Shown piece by piece: positions 9,713-17,989 of a DNA stretch of 64,000 nucleotides; position 1 is the stretch's first letter; each line of letters starts with the position of its first letter. The DNA comes from Planctomycetota bacterium (lineage in GTDB: Bacteria > Planctomycetota > UBA1135 > GCA-002686595), in assembly GCA_020638875.1 (NCBI GenBank), contig JACKHS010000004.1, positions 62,001-126,000 on the forward strand, in the 5' to 3' direction. The notes under the pieces were generated by a model. That model searched no databases and was not told the origin of the DNA. It worked only from the letters and a program-made list of their open reading frames with translations. The position numbers and the translations under genes were made by a program.

Positions 9713-12709
9713 ATGCCGATCCCCGCCGCCCTCCTCGCGTCGCTCCTCCTCGCGGTGCCCGCCCCCGCCCAGGACGACGCCCTGCCCCAGTGGATCTGGC
9801 TGCCCGACGGGGCGGCGAGCGACCAGGACGCGTACTTCGTGCGCGACGTCGAGGTCGGCGCGGGGCTCGCGCGGGCGACGCTCGAGGCGAGCTGCGACAA
9901 CTCGATCGAGCTGTTCGTCGACGGCGAGCAGGTGGCGGTGAACGGGCAGTGGGAGACGTGCCTGCGGATCGACGTGACGCAGCGCTTCGCGCGGGAAGGC
10001 GCGCACCGCGTCGCGATCGAGGGCTGGAACGAGAGCGGGCCGGCGGGGATGTGGTTCAAGCTGAGCCTCGAGTACGAGGACGGCGCGACGCGCGCGGAGC
10101 TCAGCGACGCGAGCTGGCTCGTGGCGAGCGAGGTGCCCGAGGGCTGGACGGCGCGAGACTTCGCGCCCGAGGGCTTCGCGCGCGCGGCGGAGCTCGGCGC
10201 GCTGGGCTGCTCGCCGTGGGGGCTGCCCTTCGGCACGACCGACGGCAAGCCGCCGCGCGCGCTCGACGCGGCCGAGATCGAGGTGCCCGCGGGCTTCAGC
10301 GTCGAGCTCGTGCACAACGTGCCGCAGACGACCGAGGGCTCGTGGGTCTCGCTGTGCGCGCTGCCCGACGGGCGGCTGATCGCGAGCGACCAGTACGGCG
10401 GGCTCTTCCGCGTCACGCCGAGCGCGATCGGCGACGGCGAGGCCGGCACGCGTGTCGAGGCGCTCGACGTCGCGGTCGGCGAGGCGCAGGGACTGCTCTG
10501 GGCGTTCGACGCGCTGTACGTCGTCGGCGGCACGAGCGGCTCGGGCGAGGCCGGCTTGTACCGCGTCACGGATAGCGACGGCGACGGCGAGCTCGACCGC
10601 GTCGAGCTCTTGCGCGCGCTCGACGGCTGGGGCGAGCACGGGCCGCACGCGGTGGTGCTCGCGCCCGACGGCGCGTCGCTCTTCGTCGTCGCGGGCAACC
10701 ACACGACGCTGCCGGAGATCAGCAGCAGCCGCGTGCCCGAGCTGTGGGCCGAGGACCAACTGCTGCCGCGCCTCGACGATCCGCGCGGTCACGCGGTGGG
10801 CAAGCTCGCGCCGGCCGGCTGGGTCTGCCGCACCGACCCCGACGGCAAGGCGTGGGAGCTCTACGCCTGCGGCATGCGCAACGCGTACGACCTCGCGTTC
10901 AACGCCGACGGCGAGCTGTTCACCTTCGACAGCGACATGGAGTGGGACGTCGGCCTGCCGTGGTACCGACCGACGCGCGTGCTGCACCTCGTGCCCGGCG
11001 CGGACTACGGCTGGCGCGCCGGCTCGGGCAAGTGGCCGGCGAGCTACCCCGACTCGTGGCCCGCGGTGGTCGACGTCGGCCTCGCCTCGCCGACCGGCGT
11101 CGTGTTCGCGCCAGAGAGCTGGGGCGCGCCGTGGAGCGACGCGCTGCTCATCGCCGACTGGGCCTACGGCAAGGTTCACGCGGTGCGGCTCGAGCCGCAG
11201 GGCGCGAGCTATGGCGGCGAGGCGCTCGAGTTCCTCGCCGGCAAGCCGCTGCCGGTGACCGACCTCGTCGTCGTGGGCGACGCGCTCTACTTCACGACCG
11301 GCGGCCGCCGCGTGCAGTCCGGGCTGTATCGCGTCACGGGCGCCGCGCCGTCGGCCGCACCGCGGAGCGGGCTCGACGAGCGGCTGGAGGCGATGGACGA
11401 CTTCGAGGCGCAGATGGCGCGCGGGGAGCGCCACCGCCTGGAGAGCGGCGACAGCGATCCGGGCCTGCGCACGATCCGCAGCGCGAGCGGAAAGCGCTCG
11501 TTCGACACGTGGCCCTACCTCGAGGTCGCGGACGACCCCTTCACCGTGCGCGCCGCGCGCACGGCGCTGGAAGAGCTGCCGCGCGCGTCGTGGCAGGCCG
11601 ACGCGCTCGAGCACGCGGCGACGTCCCAGGCGCGCATCCACACCACGGTCGCGCTCGCGCGCGTCGCGTCGAAGCACCCCGACGCCACGCTCGACGCGGG
11701 TCTCGCCGCCAAGCTACGCGAGCGGTGGCTCGGCATCGACTTCGTCACGCTCGGGAGCCCCGACTGGATCGGCGCGCTGCGCGCCTACGCGCTCGTGTCG
11801 CTGCGCCTCGGCCCGCCCGACGCCGCCGAGCGCGCCGCCGCGAGCGCGCGACTCGAGCCGTGGTTCCCGCGCGGCGACGACGCGCTCGACCGCGAGCTCT
11901 GCCGCCTGCTCGTGCACCTCGACGCGCCCTACGTCGTCGAGCGCTCGCTCATGCTGCTCGACGCCGCCGAGACGCAAGAGCCGCGCATCCACTACCTCTA
12001 CTGCCTCGCCTACGCGCACGCCGGCTGGACGCCCGAGCGCCGCGAGGCCTACTTCCGCACCCTGCAGCTCGCGATCCGCGACTTCACCGGCGGCGCGAGC
12101 CTGACGCAGTACCTGCAGAAGATCCGCGACGAGGCGGCGAAGCAGCTCAGCGCCGAGGAGCGCGTGCGCCTGTCGCCCTACCTCGTCGAGCTCGAGAAGC
12201 CCGCCACGCCGCCGAGCCGCCTGCGCTCGTTCGTGAAGGCCTGGAAGCCGAGCGACCTCGTCGCCGCCGACGTCACGCCTGCCGCGCGCGACCTCGAGCG
12301 CGGCCGCGCGCTGATGGACGAGGCGACGTGCCTCTCGTGCCACCGCTTCGGCGGCGCGGGCGGCAACACCGGCCCCGACCTGACCGGCGCGGGCAACCGC
12401 TTCGCGCTGAAGGACGCGCTCGACGCCGTGCTGACGCCCTCGGCGCAGATCAGCGACCAATACCAGGACACCGAGCTCGTCACGACCGACGACGAGCTGC
12501 TCGTCGGTCGCATCGAGGGCGAAGAGGCGGATCGCGTGCTGCTGCGCACCCTGCCGCCGCAGGACGAGCTGTGGGAGGTCCCGCGCGCCGAGATCGCGAC
12601 GCTTCGCCCGCACCCCCTCTCGCGCATGCCGCAGGGCCTGCTCGACACCTACGACGAGAGCGAGGTGCTGGACCTCGTCGCAGCGTTGCTCGCGGGACCG
12701 GGGGAGTGA
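9713..12709 (+). CDS. Secreted PVC-type dehydrogenase-like beta-propeller with C-terminal c-type haem domain
   Basis: Periplasmic protein of 998 residues with a signal peptide (MPIPAALLASLLLAVPAPAQ). Residues about 22-125 form a beta-sandwich module (QWIWLPDG to FKLSLEYED). A six-bladed propeller of the membrane-bound dehydrogenase type follows, with GMRNAYDLAFNADGELFTFD and PGADYGWRAGSGKWP, then a helical repeat region. The C-terminal haem domain has a single CxxCH site (TCLSCHRFGGAGGNTGPDL). This architecture is the planctomycete/verrucomicrobial 'PVC-type haem-binding' arrangement and suggests oxidation of a sugar or polyol with electrons passed to the haem; the substrate is not known. ATG 9713 is preceded by TACGCT six nt upstream. 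It is followed by a terminator-like hairpin. Confidence 0.85.
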   Translation: MPIPAALLASLLLAVPAPAQDDALPQWIWLPDGAASDQDAYFVRDVEVGAGLARATLEASCDNSIELFVDGEQVAVNGQWETCLRIDVTQRFAREGAHRVAIEGWNESGPAGMWFKLSLEYEDGATRAELSDASWLVASEVPEGWTARDFAPEGFARAAELGALGCSPWGLPFGTTDGKPPRALDAAEIEVPAGFSVELVHNVPQTTEGSWVSLCALPDGRLIASDQYGGLFRVTPSAIGDGEAGTRVEALDVAVGEAQGLLWAFDALYVVGGTSGSGEAGLYRVTDSDGDGELDRVELLRALDGWGEHGPHAVVLAPDGASLFVVAGNHTTLPEISSSRVPELWAEDQLLPRLDDPRGHAVGKLAPAGWVCRTDPDGKAWELYACGMRNAYDLAFNADGELFTFDSDMEWDVGLPWYRPTRVLHLVPGADYGWRAGSGKWPASYPDSWPAVVDVGLASPTGVVFAPESWGAPWSDALLIADWAYGKVHAVRLEPQGASYGGEALEFLAGKPLPVTDLVVVGDALYFTTGGRRVQSGLYRVTGAAPSAAPRSGLDERLEAMDDFEAQMARGERHRLESGDSDPGLRTIRSASGKRSFDTWPYLEVADDPFTVRAARTALEELPRASWQADALEHAATSQARIHTTVALARVASKHPDATLDAGLAAKLRERWLGIDFVTLGSPDWIGALRAYALVSLRLGPPDAAERAAASARLEPWFPRGDDALDRELCRLLVHLDAPYVVERSLMLLDAAETQEPRIHYLYCLAYAHAGWTPERREAYFRTLQLAIRDFTGGASLTQYLQKIRDEAAKQLSAEERVRLSPYLVELEKPATPPSRLRSFVKAWKPSDLVAADVTPAARDLERGRALMDEATCLSCHRFGGAGGNTGPDLTGAGNRFALKDALDAVLTPSAQISDQYQDTELVTTDDELLVGRIEGEEADRVLLRTLPPQDELWEVPRAEIATLRPHPLSRMPQGLLDTYDESEVLDLVAALLAGPGE

Positions 12710-12734
12710 GCCCCGGATCCAAACTCAGCTCCCC
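12701..12734. terminator. Bidirectional terminator-like hairpin
   Basis: GGGGAGTGAG (12701-12710) pairs with CTCA-g-CTCCCC (12724-12734, one bulged G) around a 13-nt loop. It spans the stops of two convergent genes (12707-12709 and 12725-12727). There is no T tract, as is common in GC-rich genomes. Confidence 0.5.
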
Positions 12735-13801
12735 GGGATCGTGACGGCCACCTCGGCGGTGAAGATGCCGCGCGGGTCGTGGCGCTCGGCGAGGGTCACG
12801 CGGATCGTCGCGAGCGTGCGCGGGACGACGCCGCGGAAGAGCTCGGCGTCGCCGCAGCGCACGACGACCTCCTGGTCGAGGTCGAGCATCGTGTCGTCGA
12901 GGCGCACGAAGAGCTCGGCGCCGGGCGGCGCCTCGTCGATCGTGATCGTCTGACCGTCGCGCGAGGCGACGAGGCGCTCGCGGGCCTGTGGCTTGGCGTT
13001 CTTCAGCCAGTAGAAGCGCTCGTGAAGCACGTCGTCCTGCAGCCACACGATCTTGTCGGGCCGCAGCTCGCGCGTGTGCCCCGCCATCCACGGCAGGGCG
13101 ACGGCGTCCTCGCGATCCATCCAGTGGCCCTTGCCCGCGTGGATCTCGACCTGGTGCTCGTAGCCGCCGGGGTCGGCCTCGCGCAGCGCGTCGAGCTTCT
13201 GCTGCCACTCGCGCGCGATCTTGTTGCGGTCGTACGCCGCGTCCTCGCCGCCCATGTGCAGCGCGAAGGGCAGGTTGCGCAGGCCGTCGGGCTTCGTCTC
13301 GTTGGGGTGGCCGGCCATCATCGCCGCGGCGGCGAAGCGATCGGCCATGCGCGGCGCGAGCTGGTAGGTGCCGTCGCCGCCGGCGCTGTAGCCGGTCAGG
13401 TACACGCGGTCGGGGTTCACGCCCTCGAAGAGCACCATCAGCTCGATCAGCCGGTCGAAGAAGCCGTCGATGTGACCCTGGTGCCAGAGGTTCCAGGTGT
13501 CGGTGGGCGCGCGCGGCGCGAGGTAGACGCCCTCGTCGATCTTGTAGAGGCGCTTCTGGTTCTCCCACTGCTGGTCGTTGACCTCCTTGGGCGCGCCGCC
13601 GCCACCGTGCATGGAGATGTAGAGCGAGCGGCCGCCTGCGGGGGCGTCGCCGTTCACCGAGTACCAGAACGGCATCGTGAGGTCGCCGGCGGTCAGGACG
13701 CGCGCGTCGAGCTCGGCGCGCAGCGCCGTGCGGCGCTCGGCGCGAAGGCCTCCCACGCGTCGCGCGCGGCTTGCCGCGGCGTCGGCGCGGTTCAGCGGCA
13801 C
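12725..13801 (-). pseudogene. C-terminal alpha/beta-hydrolase (esterase) part of a frameshifted transglutaminase-esterase gene
   Basis: This frame encodes a serine-esterase domain: SLYISMHGGGGAPKEVNDQQ (oxyanion region), VYLTGYSAGGDGTYQLAPRM with the GxSxG nucleophile (GYSAG), DAAYDRNKIAREWQ around the acid residue, and GKGHWMDRED with the likely catalytic His. A beta-sandwich tail ends in FTAEVAVTIPG. It lies one base out of frame with the upstream transglutaminase region and has no convincing start of its own; GTG 13801 is only the ORF limit. A third frame briefly gives QAARDAWEAFAP near 13745-13775, which reads like genuine linker sequence, so more than one indel may be present. Either an assembly error or a recent pseudogene. 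Confidence 0.65.
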
Positions 13802-14972
13802 CGCGTCGCGTCGTCGCCTGAGCCGCGCCCAGGGTCAGCTCGACCAGCTCCTCGTCCCGGAGCGCGACGAACCCGACCAAAACCTCCCTGCCCTCGAAGC
13901 TCGCCTCGGCGATACCACCCGTCTCGAGCTCGACGGTCGTCTCCAGGTGATCATTCGCGTCGAAGCGCTCGTCCCTGGAGGTGCCGACGAACGACCACGA
14001 CTCACCGTCCCAGATGCGCACCTTGGCGGCGCAGCGCTTCCCGCTCGCTTCGTCGATCACCACGAAGCGGACGCGTGCTTTGCCGGACGCGACGGGCTTA
14101 GCGTCGCGCGTGTAGCGGTCGGTCACGTTGACCGCGTGCACCGACTCGTCCTCCATCGCCCACACGAGCGGGAAGTGGATCGGCGTGTCGCGCCAGGTCG
14201 TCGCGTACACCGCGTACATCGGCTCGTCGCGCTTCGCGCCGGCCGCGCGGCCGGCGAACCAGCCCTCGTCGAGCTTCATGCCGGTCGGCTCGAAGGCGCC
14301 CGTGAAGTGCCAGCCGCCGTCGCTCCAGACCTCGACCCACGAGTGATTGCCGCTGTCGTCGCTCCACAGCGGCGTGCCGACGAAGCGCGCGGGCACGCCG
14401 ACGGCGCGGCAGCAGTCGATGAGCAGCACGCTAAGCCCCGAGCACGACGCGAGGCCCGACTCCAGCGTCTCGTAGGGGCTCTGGTCGGGCTTCTTGCGCT
14501 TCGTCGAGTAGATGACGTTGAACTCCTTCCAGATCGCGTTGTTCAGCAGCGCCGCGGCCTCGCCCGGCGTCTTGGCGCCCGCGACCATCGGCAGGCAACG
14601 CTCGCGCAGGTCGTCGCGCCACGCGTCGCGGCGCTCGTTGACGCTCGCGTAGGGCAGCACGGCGTCGAGGAAGAGCTCCTCGCTCACCTCGTCGTGCCAC
14701 GGCGCGCTCGTCCACGCGTCGTAGGCGCCGCGGCAGTTCTGCACGAGGTACGCGGCGTCGAGTGTCGCGAGGTCCGTCGCCGGCATGTGCTCGATCAGCC
14801 AGCGCATGGCGTCGCGCTCGTCCTCGGGCACGCCCGCGACCGCCTTCTCGAGCTCGGCGCGGTTCTCGCCCGCGCGCGCGAGCGCGTCCGCGTAGCCGTT
14901 CGGGTTCGCGAGGGCCGCGCCGGCGAGCGCGAGGAGCACGCCGGCGGCGCGCAGCAGGGTGGGGGGGATCAT
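13802..14972 (-). pseudogene. N-terminal secreted transglutaminase-like part of the same frameshifted gene
   Basis: The signal peptide (MIPPTLLRAAGVLLALAGAALA) is followed by a transglutaminase-like core. The nucleophile region is GLASCSGLSVLLIDCCRAVG, then VPARFVGTPLW, and SGNHSWVEVWSDGGWHFTG carries the His, followed by a Asp/Glu-rich strand. A beta domain (KARVRFVVIDEASGKRCAAKV) follows up to LVELTLGAAQA near 13825. After that the frame degenerates into Arg-rich shadow sequence, while the esterase continues in another frame, so the original product was probably one periplasmic protein of about 740 residues. ATG 14972 overlaps the stop of the upstream MmcQ gene (ATGA), implying translational coupling. 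Confidence 0.7.
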
Positions 14973-15466
14973 CGCGGAGTTCGCTTGGTCTTCGTCGTCT
15001 TCGTGGCGGCCTGCGCGCGCGTGGCGGCGGCCTTCTTCGTGGTCCGCTTGCGCGTCGTCGGCTTCGGCGCGCTCGTCGGCGCACCATCCAGCACCTTCAG
15101 CGCGCGCTTGGGCGCGATGGCCCGGTAGCTCTCGAGCACCCAGGCGTGCAGCAGGCCCATGGGCGGCTTCGCGCCGGCGACGAACGACGCCGTCACCCAG
15201 CCGTGCTTGCCCATGCCGTAGCCGGTGGGCTTGGTGAACGGCAGCAGCAGCGCCTCGAAGCCCGAGTCGGGCAGCTTGACGGTCAGGCGCAAGCCGTTCG
15301 CGTCGCAGTCGAGGAACAGGAAGATCTTCCCGTTCACCTTGTAGGCGTCGTGACCCCAGGGGTGCTCGAGCGCGGTCTCGGGGAAGTCGAGCGCGTAGTC
15401 GTGCAGCGTGCGCGCGCGCTCGGCGTCGGCCGCGCTGGGCGGGCCGGTCTCCTCGGCGTGGCTCAT
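14969..15466 (-). CDS. MmcQ/YjbR family protein with basic, histone-H1-like tail
   Basis: A 165-residue cytosolic protein. Residues about 20-125 match the MmcQ/YjbR double-wing fold: FPETALEHPWGHDAYKVNGK, IFLFLDCDANGLRLTVKLPD, then MGKHGWVTASFV and LLHAWVLESYRAIAPKR. The last 35 residues are almost only Lys, Arg, Thr and Ala (TRKRTTKKAAATRAQAAT), resembling histone H1/AlgP-type DNA-binding tails. The family is often called DNA-binding without strong proof; here the tail makes nucleic-acid contact plausible. It begins 11 bp after the sigma-54 activator stop and overlaps the next gene by ATGA. Confidence 0.8.
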   Translation of the reverse strand: MSHAEETGPPSAADAERARTLHDYALDFPETALEHPWGHDAYKVNGKIFLFLDCDANGLRLTVKLPDSGFEALLLPFTKPTGYGMGKHGWVTASFVAGAKPPMGLLHAWVLESYRAIAPKRALKVLDGAPTSAPKPTTRKRTTKKAAATRAQAATKTTKTKRTPR

Positions 15467-15477
15467 GGGCGCCGACT

Positions 15478-17067
15478 CTACGCCTTCGCGTGCGGTTTGG
15501 TGATGCCGAAGGCCTTCATCCGCGAGGCGAGCGTGGTCGGCTTGAGATCGAGCAGCTCGGCCGCGCCGCCCGCGCCGCCGACCTTCCAGCCGCTGGCTTC
15601 GAGCGCGGCCTGGAGGTTGCGCTTCTCGAGGGCGCGCACCTCGGCGTCGGTGAGCACGCGCTCGGCGGCGGCGACGACGTCGCTCACGGCCGCGGCGGCG
15701 GGCTCGAGCTCGAAGTGCAGGCGGCCGCCCTGCGCGAGGATCACCGCGCGCTCGACGACGTTCTGCAGCTCGCGCACGTTGCCCGGCCAGTCGTAGGCAC
15801 CGAGCAGCTCGACGTCGCGCTTCCTCAGCGCGAGGTGCGCGTCGGCGCCGCGCGCCTTGGCCTGCGCGAGGAAGTGCTGCGCCAGGATCGCGATGTCGCC
15901 GCGGCGCTCGCGCAGCGGCGGCACGAAGAGCGGGAACACGCTGAGCCGGAAGTAGAGGTCCTCGCGGAAGCGGCCGGCCTTGACCTCGGCGCGCAGGTCG
16001 CGGTTCGTGGCGGCGATGACGCGCACGTCGACCGAGCGCACCTTGTCCTCGCCGACGCGCGAGAACTGGCCCTCCTGCAGCACGCGCAGCAGCTTGCCTT
16101 GCAGCTCGAGCGGGATCTCGCCGACCTCGTCGAGGAACAGCGTCGAGCCGTCGGCGACCTGGAAGCGGCCCGCGCGCGCCTCGTGCGCGCCGGTGAACGC
16201 GCCCTTGGCGTGGCCGAAGAACTCGCTCTCGAACAGCTCGCGCGGGATCGAGGCGCAGTTGACGCGCACCATCGCGCGGGCGGACCGCGCGCTCTGTTCG
16301 TGGATGGCGTTGGCGATCAGCTCCTTGCCGGTGCCCGACTCGCCCTGGATCAGCACGCTGGCCTCGGTGGGCGCGACCATGGCGATCTGGCGCGCGATGT
16401 TCTGCAGCGCCGGGCTCTCGCCGACCATGCCGCCGAAGGTACGCGCCTCCTTGACCTCCTCGCGCAGGTAGTCGCGCTCGAGCTCGAGCTCCTGGCGCAA
16501 CTGGTCGACCGTCTCGAACGCGCGCGCGTTGGCGATGGCGACGGCGGCCTGGTCGGCGAAGACGCGCAGCCAGTCGAAGCTCTCGCGCGGGATCGCCTCG
16601 CGGCTGAAGACCGCGAGCACGCCCAGCACCTCGCCGCGGAAGAGGAGCGGCTGGCCGGCGAAGACCTTGACGTCCTCCAGCTCGAGCCAGACCGGGCAGG
16701 CCGACCAGTCGGGGTCGCTGCGGTCGATGTCGAGCAGCACCGCCTCGCCGGTCTCGGCCACCTTGCCGACCTTCTTGGCGCCGATCGGGTAGCGGGCGAA
16801 GTCGCCGTCGAGCTTGCGCAGCTCGGGCTCGGCGCCGATGGTCGAGTGCCCCGCGCTGGCGACGAGGTGCAGGCAGCTCGTCGGGTCCGCGCACTCGCCC
16901 TGGAAGCAGCACGTGTCGCAGCGGTCGCCGCGATCGACCAGCCACAGGCGCGCGAGGGACACGCTGCACTCGGCGGCGAGCCCCTCGACCATCTGGGTGA
17001 GCACCTCCTCGGTGCTGTGCAGGGCCGCGACGCGCAGGGAGATGGCTTGGAGCTTGGCGAGGTCCAT
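15478..17067 (-). CDS. Sigma-54-dependent transcriptional activator with GAF sensor domain
   Basis: A 529-residue enhancer-binding protein. The GAF domain (about 15-185) contains a dense cysteine cluster (RCDTCCFQGECADPTSCLHL). The AAA+ domain has Walker A GESGTGKE, the sigma-54 contact loop GAFTGAH, Walker B FLDEVGEIP, and the arginine-finger region LRERRGDIAIL. The Fis-type HTH ends the protein in LKPTTLASRMKAFGI, most like FhlA/NorR-group activators. There is no receiver domain, so it probably senses a ligand, metal or redox state directly. It diverges from a sigma-factor gene; paired palindromes at 17101-17129 and a -24/-12 promoter at 17199 lie in the shared spacer. TAGCCT six nt before ATG 17067 suggests a leaderless own transcript. 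Confidence 0.92.
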   Translation of the reverse strand: MDLAKLQAISLRVAALHSTEEVLTQMVEGLAAECSVSLARLWLVDRGDRCDTCCFQGECADPTSCLHLVASAGHSTIGAEPELRKLDGDFARYPIGAKKVGKVAETGEAVLLDIDRSDPDWSACPVWLELEDVKVFAGQPLLFRGEVLGVLAVFSREAIPRESFDWLRVFADQAAVAIANARAFETVDQLRQELELERDYLREEVKEARTFGGMVGESPALQNIARQIAMVAPTEASVLIQGESGTGKELIANAIHEQSARSARAMVRVNCASIPRELFESEFFGHAKGAFTGAHEARAGRFQVADGSTLFLDEVGEIPLELQGKLLRVLQEGQFSRVGEDKVRSVDVRVIAATNRDLRAEVKAGRFREDLYFRLSVFPLFVPPLRERRGDIAILAQHFLAQAKARGADAHLALRKRDVELLGAYDWPGNVRELQNVVERAVILAQGGRLHFELEPAAAAVSDVVAAAERVLTDAEVRALEKRNLQAALEASGWKVGGAGGAAELLDLKPTTLASRMKAFGITKPHAKA

Positions 17068-17100
17068 GGCGCCAGGCTACGAAACTTCGCGCGTTGCAAG

Positions 17101-17129
17101 ACGAGATATCGTCGCCTACGAGATGTCGT
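17101..17129. promoter_or_regulatory. Paired operator, candidate enhancer site (UAS)
   Basis: Two near-identical 12-bp inverted repeats, ACGA-GATA-TCGT (17101-17112) and ACGA-GATG-TCGT (17118-17129), start 17 bp apart. They sit about 70-98 bp upstream of the -24 element, the usual distance for sigma-54 enhancers, and just upstream of the activator gene itself. Binding by the divergent activator is inferred. Confidence 0.5.
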
Positions 17130-17198
17130 GCACGGCCTGGGGCCGAGCGGGAGCCCTAAGTCCCTGGCAGATCGAGACTTCGGGATTCCTAACGGTCC

Positions 17199-17215
17199 TG
17201 GCACGCGACCTGCAT
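17199..17215 (+). promoter_or_regulatory. Sigma-54 (-24/-12) promoter
   Basis: TGGCACGCGACCTGCAT matches the consensus TGGCACG-N4-TTGCA with one change (C for T), and the GG-N10-GC spacing is exact. The predicted start is near 17225, giving a 58-nt leader before the sigma-factor ATG at 17283. Confidence 0.72.
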
Positions 17216-17282
17216 CGGGGCAAGCGACTCTCGCGAATCCCAAGCAGGGCCGTACACCACCCCCCCAAGCCCTTCCACAGCC

Positions 17283-17867
17283 ATGACCGTCAGCCAATCC
17301 CACCGCCCCACGTCCAGTCCCTGGACCCGCGAGGAGCTCGAGCGCCTGCGCGACGGCGACGAGTCCCTGCGCGCCCGCTTCTTCGACGAAGCCTTCGACC
17401 GCGTGCACGCTCTGGTCGCCCGCCGGATCCGCAACCCCCACGAGGCCGAGGACCTGGTGCAGGAGGTCTTCCTCAAGCTGCACCGCTCGCTGAGCTCCTA
17501 CGACCCCGCCCGCGCGCTCGAGCCCTGGGTGAACACGATCGCGATGAACACCCTGCGCGACCACTGGCGCGCCGGCGCGCGGCGCGAGCTCGCCAGCGAG
17601 TTGACGCCGGAGCTCGAGCCCGAGCTGGCCGTCGAGCGCGACCCCGCGGCGCCGCTGGAGCGCAAGGAGCTCTCTGAGCGCCTCAAGGCCGCGATCGCGC
17701 GCCTGTCGGACCTGAGCCGCAAGGTGCTCGTCTTCCGCGCCTTCGAGGGCCTCGCCTTCGAGGACATCTCGCGCCTGGTCGGCCGCAGCGAGGTCGCCGT
17801 GCGCAAGCGCTACTCGCGCGCCGTCGAGAGCTTGCGCGAGACGATGGCGCTCCCGGGCGCGCTGTAA
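17283..17867 (+). CDS. RNA polymerase sigma-70 family (ECF-type) sigma factor
   Basis: A 194-residue alternative sigma factor. Region 2 contains NPHEAEDLVQEVFLKLHRSL and EPWVNTIAMNTLRDHWR; region 4 contains LSDLSRKVLVFRAFEGLAFE and ISRLVGRSEVAVRKRYSRA, the recognition helix. No anti-sigma gene is adjacent. The promoter is of the sigma-54 type, so this factor is probably the output of the divergent activator and relays a signal to further genes. No Shine-Dalgarno is evident before ATG 17283. Regulon unknown. Confidence 0.9.
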   Translation: MTVSQSHRPTSSPWTREELERLRDGDESLRARFFDEAFDRVHALVARRIRNPHEAEDLVQEVFLKLHRSLSSYDPARALEPWVNTIAMNTLRDHWRAGARRELASELTPELEPELAVERDPAAPLERKELSERLKAAIARLSDLSRKVLVFRAFEGLAFEDISRLVGRSEVAVRKRYSRAVESLRETMALPGAL

Positions 17868-17891
17868 GGCCTCACGACGCCTCTCGCCAGG

Positions 17892-17925
17892 CCGCGTCCG
17901 CCGCATCCCCCCGCGGCGGGCGCGG
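17892..17925 (+). terminator. Strong GC hairpin after the sigma factor
   Basis: CCGCGTCCGCCGC (17892-17904) pairs with GCGGCGGGCGCGG (17913-17925) over 13 pairs, including one G-U, with an 8-nt loop. It lies 24 bp after the sigma-factor stop. No T run follows. Confidence 0.5.
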
Positions 17926-17926
17926 C

Positions 17927-17957
17927 TTGCCGTTGGTCGGCGAGCGCTCGGTATAGT
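17927..17957 (+). promoter_or_regulatory. Candidate promoter for nupC-like operon
   Basis: TTGCCG (17927-17932), a 19-nt spacer and TATAGT (17952-17957) lie about 32 bp before the transporter ATG. The spacer is long, so this is a modest call. Confidence 0.35.
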
Positions 17958-17989
17958 GGCCGCCCCTCCCCGCGGCCCGCCGATCGCTG

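Noticed and set aside
13740..13830. Programmed ribosomal frameshifting in the transglutaminase-esterase gene
   Set aside because: No slippery heptamer or stimulatory structure is evident, and a third frame also appears to contribute. An indel or decay is simpler.
15459..15480. TAGAGT eight nt before the MmcQ start as a promoter
   Set aside because: Its TAG is the stop codon of the activator gene, so the match may be chance; the gene is more likely read from the upstream transcript.
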